A stretch of 7,118 bases of DNA from Hyphomonadaceae bacterium (GTDB taxonomy: Bacteria; Pseudomonadota; Alphaproteobacteria; Caulobacterales; Aquidulcibacteraceae): the NCBI GenBank assembly GCA_025458365.1, contig JALOSP010000069.1:1-7118 (forward strand). Reading direction: 5' to 3'. Each line of letters starts with the position of its first letter. Position 1 is the first letter of the stretch. The notes under the pieces were generated by a model that saw nothing but the letters and a program-made list of their open reading frames with translations, made no database searches and was not told the origin of the DNA. The translations under genes and the position numbers were made by a program. Shown here one piece after another: positions 6,251 through 7,118 of this stretch.

Positions 6251-6268
6251 GTCTCGCACGGCCAAACA

Positions 6269-7118
6269 TCAGCGCTGCAATGCCGGACACCAGAACGTGG
6301 AACGCCCCGACTGGACGAAGCGTTCTACCGTGCCGCAGCGACCATCGCGGCAGGCGATCTGGCCTTGACGATCATAGACATCAAACCGCTCCTGCATGGC
6401 ACCCGACGTGCCATCGGCGGCTGCAAAGTCTCGCAGGGTGGAGCCACCATAGGCGATGGCTTCGGTCAGGATGTCCTTGATCGCGGGCACCAGCCGGTTG
6501 ATGGCCGCCCGGCTGACCGTGCCACCCGCACGCGCCGGCGCGATCCCTGCCCGGAATAGCGCCTCGCAGACATAGATATTGCCCAGCCCGGCAACGACCC
6601 GCTGGTCCAGCAACAGTGCTTTGATCGGGCCGCGCCGCCCGGTGAGCGCCTCGGCAAGATACCGCACCGAAAACGCTTCGCTCAAAGGCTCTGGCCCCAG
6701 GCTCTTGAAGTGGCTGCAGGCCTCGACATCGGCGCCATCCACCAAATCCATATAGCCGAACCGGCGCGGGTCATTGAACACCACAGCGCCTGCCCCCTCC
6801 AGGTGAAACACCACGTGATCATGTTTGGGATCAGCGCCGCTCTCGTAAACATACGACCCCAGAACCTCGCCTGTGCCTGACGGCCCGCTCGCGACTGACA
6901 TGCGCCCGGTCATCCCCAGATGGACGAGCAGCACATCGGGCCGGTCTGTCGCAATCACGATATACTTCGCCCGACGGGTGACGCCGGTGATTGTGGCGCC
7001 GGTCAGGCGCTGGACGAAACCGCCCGGCAAGGGGAACCGCAGGTCAGCCCGCCGCTGCTCGACACGCGCCAGCCTGCGCCCGGTGATGGCCCGCGACAGG
7101 CCGGTGACGACGGTTTGG
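6269..7118 (-). CDS. mutM: Formamidopyrimidine-DNA glycosylase (Fpg/MutM), N-terminal tip outside window
   Basis: The frame runs off the window end at QTVVTGLSRAITGRR; in this family it is preceded by about seven residues (MPELPEV) that carry the catalytic Pro/Glu, so those lie just outside. MutM excises oxidised purines such as 8-oxoguanine and nicks the abasic site. Visible features are the conserved RRAKYIVI lysine region (near 6960-6985), the beta-sandwich domain with GMTGRMS and FNDPRRFGYMDL, the helix-two-turn-helix with GLGNIYVCEALFRAGI (about 6540-6600), and a C-terminal zinc finger containing the DNA-contacting QSGRST. The finger is odd: it has Cys-x4-Cys and a third Cys, but the position of the fourth is Leu (TTG at 6278-6280) in WCPALQR, where CPxCQ is usual. 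A TTG at 7028-7030 is internal and not the start. Total length would be about 289 residues, normal for the family. Confidence 0.96.
   Translation of the reverse strand, partial: QTVVTGLSRAITGRRLARVEQRRADLRFPLPGGFVQRLTGATITGVTRRAKYIVIATDRPDVLLVHLGMTGRMSVASGPSGTGEVLGSYVYESGADPKHDHVVFHLEGAGAVVFNDPRRFGYMDLVDGADVEACSHFKSLGPEPLSEAFSVRYLAEALTGRRGPIKALLLDQRVVAGLGNIYVCEALFRAGIAPARAGGTVSRAAINRLVPAIKDILTEAIAYGGSTLRDFAAADGTSGAMQERFDVYDRQGQIACRDGRCGTVERFVQSGRSTFWCPALQR

Larger units (their letters stand above)
5746..6268. other. 523-base stretch between aminotransferase and mutM without a recognised gene
   Basis: From the aminotransferase start outward it holds the palindromic operator candidate (5758-5809), then about 70 bases with no signal I can name, two small overlapping minus-strand frames (5880-6226), and an inverted repeat (6213-6250). 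No tRNA, other RNA gene, insertion sequence or CRISPR-like repeat was seen. On the plus strand the open frames here are composition-driven and have no recognisable protein features. Confidence 0.6.

Noticed and set aside
6089..6559. Plus-strand open frame (156 codons) running from the spacer into mutM
   Set aside because: Its second half is antisense to the conserved MutM C-terminus, and its first half has no recognisable features.
7028..7030. TTG as the start of mutM
   Set aside because: The frame continues upstream with conserved MutM sequence to the window edge; this codon is an internal Leu.

Overview
This is a GC-rich window with dense, mostly overlapping genes. It looks like chromosome of an alphaproteobacterium, perhaps a Caulobacterales/Maricaulales-type marine bacterium. 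That placement is an inference from base composition, 4-base stop/start overlaps, GC-rich palindromic intergenic repeats and the style of the proteins; nothing in the window is taxonomically decisive.

Layout. (1) Positions 2-3394, plus strand: a tightly packed run of four genes. It opens with the 3' part of a choline-dehydrogenase-like GMC flavoprotein, followed by a nucleoside hydrolase (GTG start), a ribokinase, and an isopenicillin-N-synthase-type Fe(II)/2-oxoglutarate dioxygenase. Every junction is a 4-base stop/start overlap (GTGA, ATGA, ATGA), so the genes are almost certainly one translationally coupled operon. (2) Positions 3395-3562: a short convergent spacer holding two related GC-rich palindromic elements in inverted orientation, one with a perfect 9-bp hairpin. 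(3) Positions 3563-5745, minus strand: a class III omega-amino acid:pyruvate aminotransferase followed by an exported alpha/beta-hydrolase, joined by a TGATG overlap, with a conspicuous palindrome just upstream of the aminotransferase start. (4) Positions 5746-6268: about 520 bases without a recognisable gene. They hold two small overlapping minus-strand reading frames that may be gene remnants, and an inverted repeat. (5) Positions 6269-7118, minus strand: formamidopyrimidine-DNA glycosylase (mutM/fpg), lacking only its first few residues beyond the window edge, with an unusual zinc finger.

How the genes may work together. The nucleoside hydrolase would split a nucleoside into base and ribose, and the ribokinase would trap ribose as ribose-5-phosphate. 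Two oxidative enzymes in the same transcript suggest that the base or the sugar is also oxidised. The family of the dioxygenase includes thymine 7-hydroxylase, and the aminotransferase family acts on beta-alanine and 3-aminoisobutyrate, the end products of reductive uracil and thymine breakdown. A pyrimidine- or modified-nucleoside catabolic locus is therefore a reasonable hypothesis, but no substrate is proven by sequence. MutM is a housekeeping base-excision repair gene with no evident link to the others.
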